42,012 nt of DNA from a virus, in IMG/VR virus record IMGVR_UViG_3300043399_000179, positions 1 to 42,012 of that record; one strand, given 5' to 3'. The translations under genes were made by a program, and so were the position numbers. The notes beneath the pieces are model-generated. The model saw only the letters and a program-made list of their open reading frames with translations, did not search any database and was not told the DNA's origin. Below are positions 1 to 8,606 of this stretch, piece after piece; the first letter of the stretch is position 1, and each line of letters starts with the position of its first letter.

Positions 1-35
1 TAAAGATAGATTCGTTATAAACTTTGTTTTCGCCA

Positions 36-665
36 ATGCAAATAGTAGATAATATTTTACCAACAGATGAGTTCCAAGCCTTACAGAATTTGTTGCTTGG
101 TCCATCAATGCCTTGGTATTATTTGAGTAATATTTCAGCACCAGATTGGTTAAAGGTAGAAGACCCACTTGCTGTAGAAACTGAAGCGTGTCAGTGTTTA
201 ATCTTGGATAATACTAGACATTATAAGTCTGAAGAGTATAGAATATTAAGACCATATCTTCTTGAATTAGCTCATCGTATCGGTAAACGAGAAGAAGATT
301 ATATGCGTATTCGCGCAGTTATGAAATGGCCAAAACTTGGTATAACTGATGACTACTATAATCTTCCGCATATAGATTCTATTGATTCTACCTTAACTGG
401 TATATTGTACATCAATGATTCTGATGGAGATACTAGGTTATTTCATCAAAAGCAAAAACTATTCTCCAGTAAGATAACAGATAATTCCACAGACGAAGAG
501 GTAAAAGAATACGCCAGTAACTTTATCAGATCTGGTTTTACAACTGAGCATAGAGTCACACCCAAGGCTAATCGCTTATTATTATTTGATGGTTTACAAT
601 ACCACACCGCTGGAATGCCAGTGAATACTGAGCGCAGAGTTATTATTAACATAAACTTTGTATAA
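36..665 (+). CDS. 2OG-Fe(II) oxygenase-like phage protein
   Basis: A 209-residue protein that resembles the 2-oxoglutarate/Fe(II) dioxygenase-fold proteins common in T4-like phages. The presumed iron ligands are visible as an H-x-D in LPHIDSIDS (about residue 112), a distal His in QYHTAGMPV and an Arg in TERRV that would hold 2-oxoglutarate. An in-frame stop at 18-20 shows the gene begins inside the window. ATG at 36 is preferred over TTG at 24 because the protein then opens with MQIVDNILP, typical of the family, though no good ribosome site is visible. Substrate unknown. The stop codon lies against the palindrome of the following regulatory cassette. Confidence 0.6.
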   Translation: MQIVDNILPTDEFQALQNLLLGPSMPWYYLSNISAPDWLKVEDPLAVETEACQCLILDNTRHYKSEEYRILRPYLLELAHRIGKREEDYMRIRAVMKWPKLGITDDYYNLPHIDSIDSTLTGILYINDSDGDTRLFHQKQKLFSSKITDNSTDEEVKEYASNFIRSGFTTEHRVTPKANRLLLFDGLQYHTAGMPVNTERRVIININFV

Positions 666-736
666 AGTAATACCTAAGTGTTACATTCCCCTACTAAGTT
701 TAGGGGCTTGTCTTTTATTGTTGTTTACTGTATAAT
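664..736 (+). promoter_or_regulatory. terminator-promoter cassette 1
   Basis: First copy of a recurring intergenic cassette. An imperfect palindrome (AAGTAATAC...GTGTTACATT, 664-686) starts within the stop codon of the upstream gene. A short hairpin follows (CCCCTA 688-693 with TAGGGG 701-706). Then comes a sigma70 promoter: TTGTCT at 708-713, a 17-base spacer and TATAAT at 731-736, with an extended -10 TG. It should end transcription of the first gene and start that of the alarmone hydrolase gene. Confidence 0.75.
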
Positions 737-762
737 TAAGTTACTGATTAGGAGAAGAGATT

Positions 763-1233
763 ATGAGAAAAGGTGAGATGTTAGACAAAATGCTTCATAT
801 CGCTGTGAATGCTCACCACGGTCAATTTGACAAGGGTGGTAATCCTTACATCCTGCATCCGCTGAAGGTTATGCACTACCTAAAGACTGATGACGAAGAA
901 CTGATGTGTATGGCTCTGGGTCATGATGTCATTGAAGACACTGATGTGACTTACCAAGACCTACGCGATGCTGGTATCTCTGAGCGTGTTATCGAAGGGT
1001 TGAAGTGTCTCACTAAGCAACGTGGACAAACCTACGAAGAGTACAAGACTGGTGTGTTTTCTAGCTACGATGCCATGCGCGTTAAGATGGCTGACTTGCG
1101 ACACAATACCGATATCCGTCGACTAAAGGGTGTCACTGAAAAAGACATTGCTCGCATTGCCAAGTATCAAGTCTTTTACATGGAGATCAAGGCTCGTGTA
1201 GAATTCTTCCAGAAAAATGGATTGATCGCTTGA
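763..1233 (+). CDS. small alarmone hydrolase (SpoT/MESH1-type HD protein)
   Basis: A 156-residue single-domain HD hydrolase matching the (p)ppGpp hydrolase domain of RelA/SpoT and the small alarmone hydrolases. Visible motifs: AHHGQFDKGG near the N-terminus, YILHP with His32, the metal-binding GHDVIEDT (His54, Asp55, Glu58, Asp59), LTKQ, and KMADLRHN with Asp111. No synthetase or regulatory domain is present. Expected reaction: removal of the 3' pyrophosphate of ppGpp or a related nucleotide using Mn2+. ATG 763 follows GGAGAAG with good spacing. It has its own promoter and precedes the NAD+ genes. Family assignment is strong; the true substrate is inferred. Confidence 0.8.
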   Translation: MRKGEMLDKMLHIAVNAHHGQFDKGGNPYILHPLKVMHYLKTDDEELMCMALGHDVIEDTDVTYQDLRDAGISERVIEGLKCLTKQRGQTYEEYKTGVFSSYDAMRVKMADLRHNTDIRRLKGVTEKDIARIAKYQVFYMEIKARVEFFQKNGLIA

Positions 1234-1258
1234 CTTTAAAGTGATTTTGCGGTAAGAT
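1230..1258 (+). promoter_or_regulatory. sigma70 promoter of NMN adenylyltransferase gene
   Basis: TTGACT (1230-1235), 17-base spacer, TAAGAT (1253-1258). The -35 box contains the TGA stop codon (1231-1233) of the alarmone hydrolase gene. Confidence 0.65.
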
Positions 1259-1268
1259 ATATAAACAA

Positions 1269-1289
1269 AGAGTCTGGTAGTCAGACTCT
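1269..1289 (+). promoter_or_regulatory. 5' leader hairpin
   Basis: Perfect 8-bp inverted repeat AGAGTCTG / CAGACTCT around loop GTAGT in the untranslated leader, about 20 bases before the start codon and just upstream of the ribosome site TTAGGAG. There is no T-tract, so it is not a terminator. It probably stabilises the mRNA or acts as a protein-binding or operator site. Confidence 0.5.
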
Positions 1290-1308
1290 AGATTCTTAGG
1301 AGTTAAGA

Positions 1309-2292
1309 ATGAAATCAAGAACTGGTATTTTCATCGGACGTTTTCAACCCGTCCACCACGGTCATGTCCATGCTCTGGGCGTGGCTGCATCCCAAGTAGA
1401 AAAACTCTACATCCTTGTTGGTTCTGCCAACCAATGTCGAAGCATTAAAAATCCATGGACGTTTTCTGAACGTGCCAACATGATTCGTGCCAAAATGCAC
1501 GCGAATCGGATTCAAAACTTTGAAATCATTCCCCTGAACGATTATCGTTACTCAGACACTCAGTGGATGTCTGATGTTCGTGCCACTATCGAACACTACT
1601 CAATGGGCTCACCCATCTTGTTTGGTCACATGAAAGATGGCAACAACTACTTGCGTTGGTTCCCAGAATTGAAATTCAAAGACATTGAATCTCAGTACAC
1701 TATCAATGCCACTGCTGTTCGTCAAGAGATGTTCGAAAATGCAGACTCAGATATGCCTGAGACTGTTCGCGGTGACTATGCCTTCTACCAAAAAGAAAAA
1801 CAAACCTTTGCTAACTATCCATTCCCCGAAACACTCAACTTCAACTGCTCTGACGCCATCCTTGAATGTCAAGGACACATCTTGCTTATCCAACGCAAGT
1901 TCAGTCCAGGTCGAGGTGCGTGGGCACTTCCAGGTGGTTTTCGCAATCAGCGAGAAACATTTCTCGACTGTGCCATCCGCGAGTTGATTGAAGAAACCAA
2001 CGTGCGAGTACCAGAGAAAGTTCTGCGTGGCTCTATCGTAAAGACCGAATTGTTTGACGATCCAAGTCGTTCGTTCGGTATTCCACGCAACACTATGGCT
2101 GTGTACATGCGAATCAGTCCAAATCCAGACGGTTCTCTGCCACGTGCCAATGGTGCTGACGATGCTGCTCTTTGCAAGTGGGTGCCACTTACTGATGCAC
2201 TGAACAACATCGAGATGTACGATGACCACAAGGACATCGTATCGAAGGTAACTGGTGTCATGCCAATTCCAGCCTTCGCAAAAATTGCTTGA
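1309..2292 (+). CDS. nadM: bifunctional NMN adenylyltransferase / Nudix hydrolase
   Basis: A 327-residue two-domain protein. The N-terminal nucleotidyltransferase domain (about 1-170) has GRFQPVHHGH (HxGH, His16-His19) and NATAVRQEM, the ISTxxR-like motif; it joins NMN and ATP into NAD+. The C-terminal Nudix domain (about 180-327) has GGFRNQRETF...RELIEETN, matching GX5EX7REUXEE with Asn replacing the usual final Gly; it probably hydrolyses ADP-ribose or a similar nucleotide. The start follows TTAGGAG. With the next gene it forms a complete nicotinamide-to-NAD+ route (the NARP2 type known from phages), which can refill NAD+ drained by host defences. A leader hairpin precedes it. Confidence 0.92.
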   Translation: MKSRTGIFIGRFQPVHHGHVHALGVAASQVEKLYILVGSANQCRSIKNPWTFSERANMIRAKMHANRIQNFEIIPLNDYRYSDTQWMSDVRATIEHYSMGSPILFGHMKDGNNYLRWFPELKFKDIESQYTINATAVRQEMFENADSDMPETVRGDYAFYQKEKQTFANYPFPETLNFNCSDAILECQGHILLIQRKFSPGRGAWALPGGFRNQRETFLDCAIRELIEETNVRVPEKVLRGSIVKTELFDDPSRSFGIPRNTMAVYMRISPNPDGSLPRANGADDAALCKWVPLTDALNNIEMYDDHKDIVSKVTGVMPIPAFAKIA

Positions 2293-2317
2293 CTAAAAAT
2301 CAAGATTGTAGTATAAT
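2289..2317 (+). promoter_or_regulatory. sigma70 promoter of nadV
   Basis: TTGACT (2289-2294), 17-base spacer, TATAAT (2312-2317). The -35 box again spans the TGA stop of the gene before it. Confidence 0.75.
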
Positions 2318-2347
2318 CAAATCGTAAAAACAGATTAGGAGTTAATC

Positions 2348-3748
2348 ATGAAACTTGCAAAAAACATCCTCTTGAACACTGACAGCTACAAAGTCTCTAT
2401 GTTCAAACAATATCCAGCTGGTACAACTGGTGTCTATTCTTACATCGAATCACGTGGTGGTCGTTACGACGAAACCGTGTTCTTCGGTCTCCAAGCATTC
2501 ATTAAGGAGTACTTGCTTGAACCAATCACCCAAGCCGATATTGATGTTGCAGATGAGATTCTTACAGCCCACGGCGAGCCGTTTAATCGTGAGGGCTGGC
2601 AATACATCCTTGATCAACACAAAGGTTTCCTTCCTGTGGCCATTCGTGCTGTACCTGAAGGCACTGTGGTGCCTGTCAAAAATGTACTGGCGACTATCGA
2701 AAACACAGACCCAGAATGTTTCTGGCTGACCACTTATCTTGAAACTGCTTTGCTTCGCGCAGTCTGGTATCCTACCACTGTAGCAACCCAAAGCAAGTCT
2801 ATCAAGAACATTATCAAAGACTTCTTGGAGCGCACTGGTGACCCATCTACTATTGATTTTAAGTTGCACGATTTTGGTGCTCGTGGTGTCTCTTCAATGG
2901 AGTCTGCTGGCATTGGTGGCGCTGCCCACTTGGTTAATTTTATGGGCTCCGACACTATTACTGGTGTACTGTTCGCTCGTGAATATTACAATGCTGGCAT
3001 CGCTGGCTTTTCAATTCCAGCTGCCGAACACAGTACTATCACTTCTTGGGGTCGTGATAACGAGGTAAAAGCATATGCTAACATGGTTGCTCAATTCGCC
3101 AAACCTGGTTCCATTGTTGCTATTGTCAGCGACAGCTATGATGTATATAATGCCGCTTCCAAACTCTGGGGTGAACAACTTCGTCAACAAGTTATTGATA
3201 GCGGTGCAACTATCGTTATTCGTCCTGACAGTGGCGATCCTGTTGCTGTTAACCGTCAATTGATTGAGATTCTTGGAGAGAAATTTGGATACACTACAAA
3301 CACCAAAGGTTTCAAAGTGCTTAACAATGTCCGACTTATCCAAGGGGATGGGGTCAATGAAATGTCCATCCGAAGTATCCTTGGTGCACTCATGGCAATG
3401 GGATGGTCAGCTGACAACATTGCCTTCGGTATGGGCGGTGCTCTGCTCCAACAGATCGATCGAGACACTCAAAAGTTCGCAATGAAGTGTTCGGCTGCAT
3501 TGATCAACGGTGAGTGGGTTGATGTTCAGAAGGATCCTATCACTGATAGTGGCAAGAAGTCTAAAGCTGGTCGTGTTACCCTTTGGACCAACTCTGGTGG
3601 TGAATTCGCTTCTGGCGTAACTCCACCAACTGGTTGGACTGATCGAGGTATCGGTGGCTGGACTAATGCTCTAGAAATGGTGTTCATGAACGGACAACTG
3701 ACCAAAGATACATCCTTCGCCGAAGTTCGTGCCAACTCTAACAAGTAA
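2348..3748 (+). CDS. nadV: nicotinamide phosphoribosyltransferase
   Basis: A 466-residue protein of the Nampt/NadV family, close to the usual family length (about 460-490). Recognisable blocks are LLNTDSYKVSMF at the N-terminus, HDFGARGVSS, IVSDSYDVYNA, VIRPDSGDP and the late GMGGALLQ. It makes nicotinamide mononucleotide from nicotinamide and PRPP, the substrate for the adenylyltransferase encoded immediately upstream. ATG 2348 follows TTAGGAG. It has its own strong promoter, so the two NAD+ genes can be expressed independently. The stop codon lies inside a perfect 22-base palindrome belonging to the next cassette. Confidence 0.95.
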   Translation: MKLAKNILLNTDSYKVSMFKQYPAGTTGVYSYIESRGGRYDETVFFGLQAFIKEYLLEPITQADIDVADEILTAHGEPFNREGWQYILDQHKGFLPVAIRAVPEGTVVPVKNVLATIENTDPECFWLTTYLETALLRAVWYPTTVATQSKSIKNIIKDFLERTGDPSTIDFKLHDFGARGVSSMESAGIGGAAHLVNFMGSDTITGVLFAREYYNAGIAGFSIPAAEHSTITSWGRDNEVKAYANMVAQFAKPGSIVAIVSDSYDVYNAASKLWGEQLRQQVIDSGATIVIRPDSGDPVAVNRQLIEILGEKFGYTTNTKGFKVLNNVRLIQGDGVNEMSIRSILGALMAMGWSADNIAFGMGGALLQQIDRDTQKFAMKCSAALINGEWVDVQKDPITDSGKKSKAGRVTLWTNSGGEFASGVTPPTGWTDRGIGGWTNALEMVFMNGQLTKDTSFAEVRANSNK

Positions 3749-3833
3749 TACTTAAGTATTACTTTTAAAGACCCTACACTCGGTAGGGTCTTTTCATTTA
3801 GTTGTTGTCTTTTATTGATGTTTGCTGTATAAT
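3743..3833 (+). promoter_or_regulatory. terminator-promoter cassette 2 (archetype)
   Basis: The cleanest copy of the recurring cassette. It opens with a perfect 22-base palindrome (3743-3764, half-site AAGTAATACTT) that includes the nadV stop codon. A perfect 11-bp terminator stem follows (AAAGACCCTAC 3767-3777, loop ACTCG, GTAGGGTCTTT 3783-3793); A and T flanks make it work both ways. The promoter is TTGTCT 3805-3810, 17-base spacer, TATAAT 3828-3833 with extended -10 TG. The promoter drives rIIA. Confidence 0.9.
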
Positions 3834-3865
3834 AACTGTATTGTGATTGAGAAAGTGACTTTGTA

Positions 3866-6064
3866 ATGATTCTGAACAGCACCCCTGAAAATCAAGCCAT
3901 CTTGTCCAACGTGGGCGAAGTCGGCGAGTTCCGTATCCGTAACTCTGCCAAGGCATTTAGCATTCTGTCTAGTGGCTTGTATGCCAACAAGATTAAAGCC
4001 ATCATCCGTGAGTTGTCTTGCAATGCTGTTGATAGTCATGTTGCAGCTGGCAAGACCGATGTTCCCTTTGAAGTTCATCTGCCCAATGCACTTGAACCAC
4101 ACTTCTCTATCCGTGACTTTGGCACTGGTCTTGACCATGACCAAGTGACCAACATCTACACAACTTACTTTGAGTCTACTAAAACCAACTCCAATGCATT
4201 TATCGGTGCCTTGGGTCTGGGTTCTAAGTCTCCATTCTCTTACACTGATAACTTTACAGTGACTGCCATCAAAGATGGTGTCAAGGGTATCTACTCTGCA
4301 TTTATCAACGGTGAAGGTGTGCCGTCTATCGCCAAGATGATGGATGAACCAACCGATGATCCTTCTGGCGTTGAGATCAAGTTCTCTGTGAATGATCGCT
4401 TTGACTTTCAAAAGTTCAAAGAAGAAGCTGTGTCTGTGTACAAGTGGTTTAAACTGCAACCTAAAATCACTGGCGCAACTGTTACTATCACTCAAGAAAA
4501 GTACGAAACTGAAAACCTGATTCAAGGTGTTCATGTTCGTGAGAATGATCGTTATCGTTCCAAGAGTTCTAGCATTGCTTTGATGGGTAACATTGCATAT
4601 CCAATTGATGTGCCAAACCCTGAGCAGCTGGGCGAAGTTCGTCGTCTGCTTGAGTGTGGTCTTGTGATGGAGTTTGGTATCGGTGAATTAGACTTCCAAG
4701 CATCTCGCGAAGGTTTGTCTTACATCCCACAGACTATCGAGTCTATCAAAAAGAAACTTACTGCTGTCAATGACCAGTTGGTTAATCATCTTGCAAAAGA
4801 AGCAGATGGTTATGCCAACAAATGGGATCGTGCTATCTTTTTGTCTAAGAAAGTGGACCACCCGCTGTGGCTTGCTGCTGTGCGCACTTACGTTGCTAAC
4901 ACTAATCTTGAAACAGTTGATGTTGGTAGCAACCGATACAATTTCTTGCGAGAGTTCCGTATCAAGGTTGATGAATTGGCATCTAAGTATAACATTGCTG
5001 TTCGTGGTTTCACTCGCAGCAAAGGTTCTAGTAACTGTGGTAGTCTGACCCACTCGGCTGAACACAGTCGTACTGGTGGTGTGTACGCAACTACATACTA
5101 CTGGGGTTTCCATGTTTCAGAGAGCACTGAGTTTGTTATCAACGATACAAACGTCGGTGTTGGTGAACGTGCTAAGTATCATTATCGTAACACCAATGAT
5201 CTGGGCACTACTTATCAAAAGCATGTTTATGTTTTGGATAAATTAGATACTAGCAAGCCGATGGACACTGCACAATTCTTTGCAGATATCCAAGAGCCAC
5301 CTGCTAGCAAGCGTCATCTTGCATCGTCTTTGATGATCAAGCCACGCAAAGATTCTAGCGTTGGTCGCAATGTTTCTATCCTTGGTATGGAAAAGAAACG
5401 TCGCGGATACAGCACTGATGTTATTGTTTGGACGGATGCTGGCAAGCTAGATGGTTTTGATAAAACCAAAACACACTACTATGTGCCGCTGACTGGTTAT
5501 GTCATGGTTACCAACACCAAAGGTGGTTACACTGACGCCAAAGAATTGGTTGAGCACTTGAAGTCTTCTGGTATGTCGGCATTCGCCAACGTAACAGTTT
5601 ATGGTGTGCGTAAAACTGACCTCCCTGAAGTCAAGAAATTGTCTAACTGGGTTAACATTGAAGATCACATTAGCAAGACACTCAAGGTTCCTGACCAGAA
5701 CATTATCTTGACTGTGGCTCTTCAAGATTCCACCCTGACTGCTTTTGCATTCATGGGTAATGCTTACAGTTCTACATTGAAGGTTGACCACTCTGGCGTG
5801 AGCCAAAGTTCTCCATTCAAAGAATATGTAAAGAAATATGACAACTTCAAACGTGTACAGTTTTCTGAACATGCAATGAAGTCGTTGTACTCTGCGTATG
5901 GAAAGTCGATTAACTTCGACATGTCTGCCGCAGTCAAAGCGATTGTTTCAGAACATATCGCAGTTCGTAAACGCTATCCGCTGTTGGGTAGTATTGATAG
6001 TGGTGCATCTCATGGTGCCATCGCAGAGTATGTAAATTTGATTGACAATTTGAAAGGTATTTAA
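3866..6064 (+). CDS. rIIA: RIIA-like protein with GHKL ATPase domain
   Basis: A 732-residue protein, the size of T4 RIIA (725). The N-terminal Hsp90/histidine-kinase-type ATPase fold is clear: N-box ELSCNAVDSHVAAG (about residues 49-62), DxGxG box IRDFGTGLD, and the glycine-rich lid GALGLGSKSP. The C-terminal two-thirds has no motif I can name. In T4, RIIA and RIIB are membrane-associated, affect lysis timing and overcome the RexAB exclusion system; the same role is inferred here. rIIB starts two bases after the stop. The leader (TATTGTGATTGAGAAAG) is shared with the gene at 31320, and the ribosome site GAGAAAG is weak and distant. Confidence 0.9.
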   Translation: MILNSTPENQAILSNVGEVGEFRIRNSAKAFSILSSGLYANKIKAIIRELSCNAVDSHVAAGKTDVPFEVHLPNALEPHFSIRDFGTGLDHDQVTNIYTTYFESTKTNSNAFIGALGLGSKSPFSYTDNFTVTAIKDGVKGIYSAFINGEGVPSIAKMMDEPTDDPSGVEIKFSVNDRFDFQKFKEEAVSVYKWFKLQPKITGATVTITQEKYETENLIQGVHVRENDRYRSKSSSIALMGNIAYPIDVPNPEQLGEVRRLLECGLVMEFGIGELDFQASREGLSYIPQTIESIKKKLTAVNDQLVNHLAKEADGYANKWDRAIFLSKKVDHPLWLAAVRTYVANTNLETVDVGSNRYNFLREFRIKVDELASKYNIAVRGFTRSKGSSNCGSLTHSAEHSRTGGVYATTYYWGFHVSESTEFVINDTNVGVGERAKYHYRNTNDLGTTYQKHVYVLDKLDTSKPMDTAQFFADIQEPPASKRHLASSLMIKPRKDSSVGRNVSILGMEKKRRGYSTDVIVWTDAGKLDGFDKTKTHYYVPLTGYVMVTNTKGGYTDAKELVEHLKSSGMSAFANVTVYGVRKTDLPEVKKLSNWVNIEDHISKTLKVPDQNIILTVALQDSTLTAFAFMGNAYSSTLKVDHSGVSQSSPFKEYVKKYDNFKRVQFSEHAMKSLYSAYGKSINFDMSAAVKAIVSEHIAVRKRYPLLGSIDSGASHGAIAEYVNLIDNLKGI

Positions 6065-6066
6065 TC

Positions 6067-7032
6067 ATGTCTTATCCATTCCTGATCCAAGGTAACAACA
6101 TCGTTGTGGTGATCGGCAACAAGAGCCACACCATCTCTAAAACTCACATCACTTACAACAAAGTGCTTGATGCAATCAAAGCAGGTGATTGGGAAACTGT
6201 CAAGGACACCATCGAGCCTAAGAAGGTTGTGTTGAACTACGGCAAGGGCAATGTGTCCGTGCAAGGTGAACAACTGTTCTGGAAAGGCAAAGAGTTGAAC
6301 AGTGGTCTTGCCACTCGCATGATTGCCATGCTTCAAGAAGGTTTCCCAATTGAGCCCATGGTCAACTTCATGGAAAACTTGTACAAAAACCCATCAAAGC
6401 GTTCTGTTGATGAGTTGTACAACTTCTTGGAAAAGAGCCAGCTGCCTATCACTCCAGATGGTTGCTTCTTGGCTTACAAGAAAGTTCGCGACAACTACAT
6501 GGATTGCCACACTGGCACCATGGACAACTCTGTTGGCAAGATCGTAGAGATGGAGCGTAACGAAGTTGACGACAACAAGGATCGTACTTGCTCTGCTGGT
6601 TTGCACTTTTGCTCATTGGGTTACTTGAACCACTTTGGTGGTGAGCGTATCATGATCGTTAAGATCAACCCAGCTGATGTTGTGTCTATTCCTAGCGACT
6701 ACAATGACACCAAGGGTCGTGCATGTCGCTACGAAGTTATCGGTGAGTTGAACAAAGAAGAAGCACCTGCTGATGCTTTTACTGCTCCTGTTCAAGCCAA
6801 CGGCAACACTATCGTTCGCCCCGCTGTTCGCGAAGGTAACTCTGCGTTCTATCGTGGTTACGAAGTTGGTTTCCTTGAGTTGCCATCTCGTGTTTTTGCT
6901 GAATCTACTCCAGAAGAGTACAAGGCATACAACGAAGGTTTTGTCAAGGGCAGCGATGACGCTGTGATTGGCACTCGTCGTTACCGACTGGTTAGTCAAG
7001 CGACTAATCGTCCTGCTTGGACGCCAGTCTAA
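6067..7032 (+). CDS. rIIB: RIIB-like protein
   Basis: A 321-residue protein (T4 RIIB is 312) immediately downstream of rIIA, the order found throughout T4-like phages. Typical features are the N-terminal segment ending in KVLDAIKAGDWE, the central block LPITPDGCFLAYKKV, and the CSAGLHFCSLGYL motif seen in the family. It is translated from ATG 6067, coupled to the rIIA stop. The gene ends at a strong UUCG terminator. It is expected to act with RIIA at the inner membrane in lysis inhibition and exclusion of competing prophage defences; the molecular activity is unknown even in T4. Confidence 0.9.
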   Translation: MSYPFLIQGNNIVVVIGNKSHTISKTHITYNKVLDAIKAGDWETVKDTIEPKKVVLNYGKGNVSVQGEQLFWKGKELNSGLATRMIAMLQEGFPIEPMVNFMENLYKNPSKRSVDELYNFLEKSQLPITPDGCFLAYKKVRDNYMDCHTGTMDNSVGKIVEMERNEVDDNKDRTCSAGLHFCSLGYLNHFGGERIMIVKINPADVVSIPSDYNDTKGRACRYEVIGELNKEEAPADAFTAPVQANGNTIVRPAVREGNSAFYRGYEVGFLELPSRVFAESTPEEYKAYNEGFVKGSDDAVIGTRRYRLVSQATNRPAWTPV

Positions 7033-7034
7033 AG

Positions 7035-7057
7035 AATGCCCTTCGGGGCATTTTTTA
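7035..7057 (+). terminator. rho-independent terminator after rIIB
   Basis: Stem AATGCCC / GGGCATT around a TTCG tetraloop (7035-7052), followed by a run of T. Stable and well formed. Confidence 0.93.
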
Positions 7058-7058
7058 T

Positions 7059-7087
7059 TTGTTTTGCATTTGTAGTTGTGGTATAAT
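7059..7087 (+). promoter_or_regulatory. sigma70 promoter of AAA+ ATPase operon
   Basis: TTGTTT (7059-7064), 17-base spacer, TATAAT (7082-7087), just beyond the rIIB terminator. Confidence 0.7.
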
Positions 7088-7113
7088 TTCTGTATAGTTT
7101 TTTGGAGTTGTTG

Positions 7114-8193
7114 ATGTCTTATTTTATTCGTAATGCTAATATGTTCACTATTGCTTCTGAAGAAGCACTGGACATTCAGAAAGTTCTACCTGTTGGTAAC
7201 TACACTGTAAAACAAAACCCAATGAGTGGGCAATTCTTCTTGGAGATGGTTGACTCATTTGAGCCAATGAAAAAGTTGTATGGCAATACAACTAAAAACT
7301 CAGATCGTATCTTGCGCACGTTCATGGATCGCCCCAACTCAACTGGTGTGATGTTGACTGGTGAAAAAGGTTCTGGCAAGTCTCTGCTGGCTAAGACTAT
7401 TTCTATTGATGCTGCAAACCAAGGTATTCCTACACTGATTATCAATACTCCATTTACTGGAGATAACTTCAACAAGTTTATGCAGGACATCGAACAGCCA
7501 TGCGTTATCTTGTTTGATGAGTTCGAAAAAGTGTACACTGAGCAAGACCAAGAAGCTGCATTGACTCTGATGGATGGCGTGTTCCCATCACGTAAGCTGT
7601 TTGTGCTGACTTGTAATGACAAGTGGCGTATCAATCAGCACATGCGTAACCGTCCAGGTCGTATCTACTACATGATCGAGTTTGCTGGTTTGGATACTCA
7701 ATTCATCCGCGAGTACTGTCAAGATGTCTTGATTGCCAAGAATCACATTGACAAGGTTTGCGAGATCGCTGCGCTGTTCGAACAATTCAACTTCGATATG
7801 CTGAAGGCTCTAGTTGAAGAAATGAATCGTTACAACGAAACTCCTCAAGATGCTATCTCTATGTTGAACGCCAAGCCTGAGTACAACAACAAGGGTACAT
7901 TCGATGTAAACTTGGTTGTTAGTGGTCGTGAGATTCCAATGGAAGAGTTGGAAACCAAAGCATGGCATGGTAACCCACTGGTTGGCAACATCCACGTGGA
8001 GTACGACACTGATCCAAATGGATTGGTTGAAGATGACACTGTCAACACTTGGTTCACTAAAGTCTTTACTCCAAACGACTTGAAGAAAGTTGCTGCTGAA
8101 AAAGGTATCTTTACCTACACCAATGCAGCTGGAGATGTTCTGTTGCTGTCTCGCCAAAAGCAACAAACACAATTCAACTACTTGGCAATGTGA
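7114..8193 (+). CDS. AAA+ family ATPase
   Basis: A 359-residue protein with an AAA+ core: Walker A LTGEKGSGKS (about residues 86-95), Walker B VILFDEFEK (about 129-137), sensor 1 in FVLTCNDKW, and an arginine-finger region in MRNRPGR. The start is taken as ATG 7114, seven bases after GGAG, not the TTG twelve bases earlier. It is the first gene of a run extending to the Acb1-like gene. Related ATPases occur next to rII in other large phages, but a specific role (remodelling, replication, defence) cannot be read from the sequence. Confidence 0.85.
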   Translation: MSYFIRNANMFTIASEEALDIQKVLPVGNYTVKQNPMSGQFFLEMVDSFEPMKKLYGNTTKNSDRILRTFMDRPNSTGVMLTGEKGSGKSLLAKTISIDAANQGIPTLIINTPFTGDNFNKFMQDIEQPCVILFDEFEKVYTEQDQEAALTLMDGVFPSRKLFVLTCNDKWRINQHMRNRPGRIYYMIEFAGLDTQFIREYCQDVLIAKNHIDKVCEIAALFEQFNFDMLKALVEEMNRYNETPQDAISMLNAKPEYNNKGTFDVNLVVSGREIPMEELETKAWHGNPLVGNIHVEYDTDPNGLVEDDTVNTWFTKVFTPNDLKKVAAEKGIFTYTNAAGDVLLLSRQKQQTQFNYLAM

Positions 8194-8201
8194 GGTAAAT
8201 T

Positions 8202-8606
8202 ATGGATTTAGCATTATTGGTTTATGGTATCTCGCTGTTGCATGGTATCGGTGTATTTTTCACAGCGATTATTATGTTGTGTGGCGCTGTTGGTATCGGT
8301 AATTTTATCTATTGGGTTGATTCATACAGCCCATCAGCAGAGAAAATTGCTGGAATTAAGAAACGCCTGTGGAAAGCATTTTGGGTTGGTGTTGTGTCAG
8401 CATGGATGTTGATCCTGTTGCCCACAGAAAAGACTGCATACACTATGGTTGGTGCTTATGCTGCCCAGAAGGTTGCAGAGAACGAAAAGGTTCAGCAAAT
8501 GTCTGGCAAGGTGTTGACTATTATCGAGCAGAAACTTGATTCTTACATTGATGACGGTATCAAAGAAATCGAAGACAAAGCTGAGAAAGCCAAGAAAAAG
8601 AAATGA
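8202..8606 (+). CDS. small membrane protein with coiled-coil tail
   Basis: A 134-residue protein. Two hydrophobic segments (about residues 3-38, and 58-80 around FWVGVVSAWMLILL) predict two membrane passes. A charged helical tail, rich in Lys and Glu, ends EDKAEKAKKKK. It lies 8 bases after the ATPase gene with GAGG upstream, and its stop overlaps the next start (ATGA). No family recognised; it may be a membrane partner of the ATPase. Confidence 0.75.
   Translation: MDLALLVYGISLLHGIGVFFTAIIMLCGAVGIGNFIYWVDSYSPSAEKIAGIKKRLWKAFWVGVVSAWMLILLPTEKTAYTMVGAYAAQKVAENEKVQQMSGKVLTIIEQKLDSYIDDGIKEIEDKAEKAKKKK

Noticed and set aside
1685-2303. Several frames of 100-160 codons overlapping nadM on both strands
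   Set aside because: Shadow frames of a well-identified enzyme; no independent signals.
3812-4534. Long minus-strand open frame (240 codons) opposite rIIA
   Set aside because: It mirrors the coding frame of rIIA, has no domain, promoter or ribosome site, and would run through the cassette promoter.
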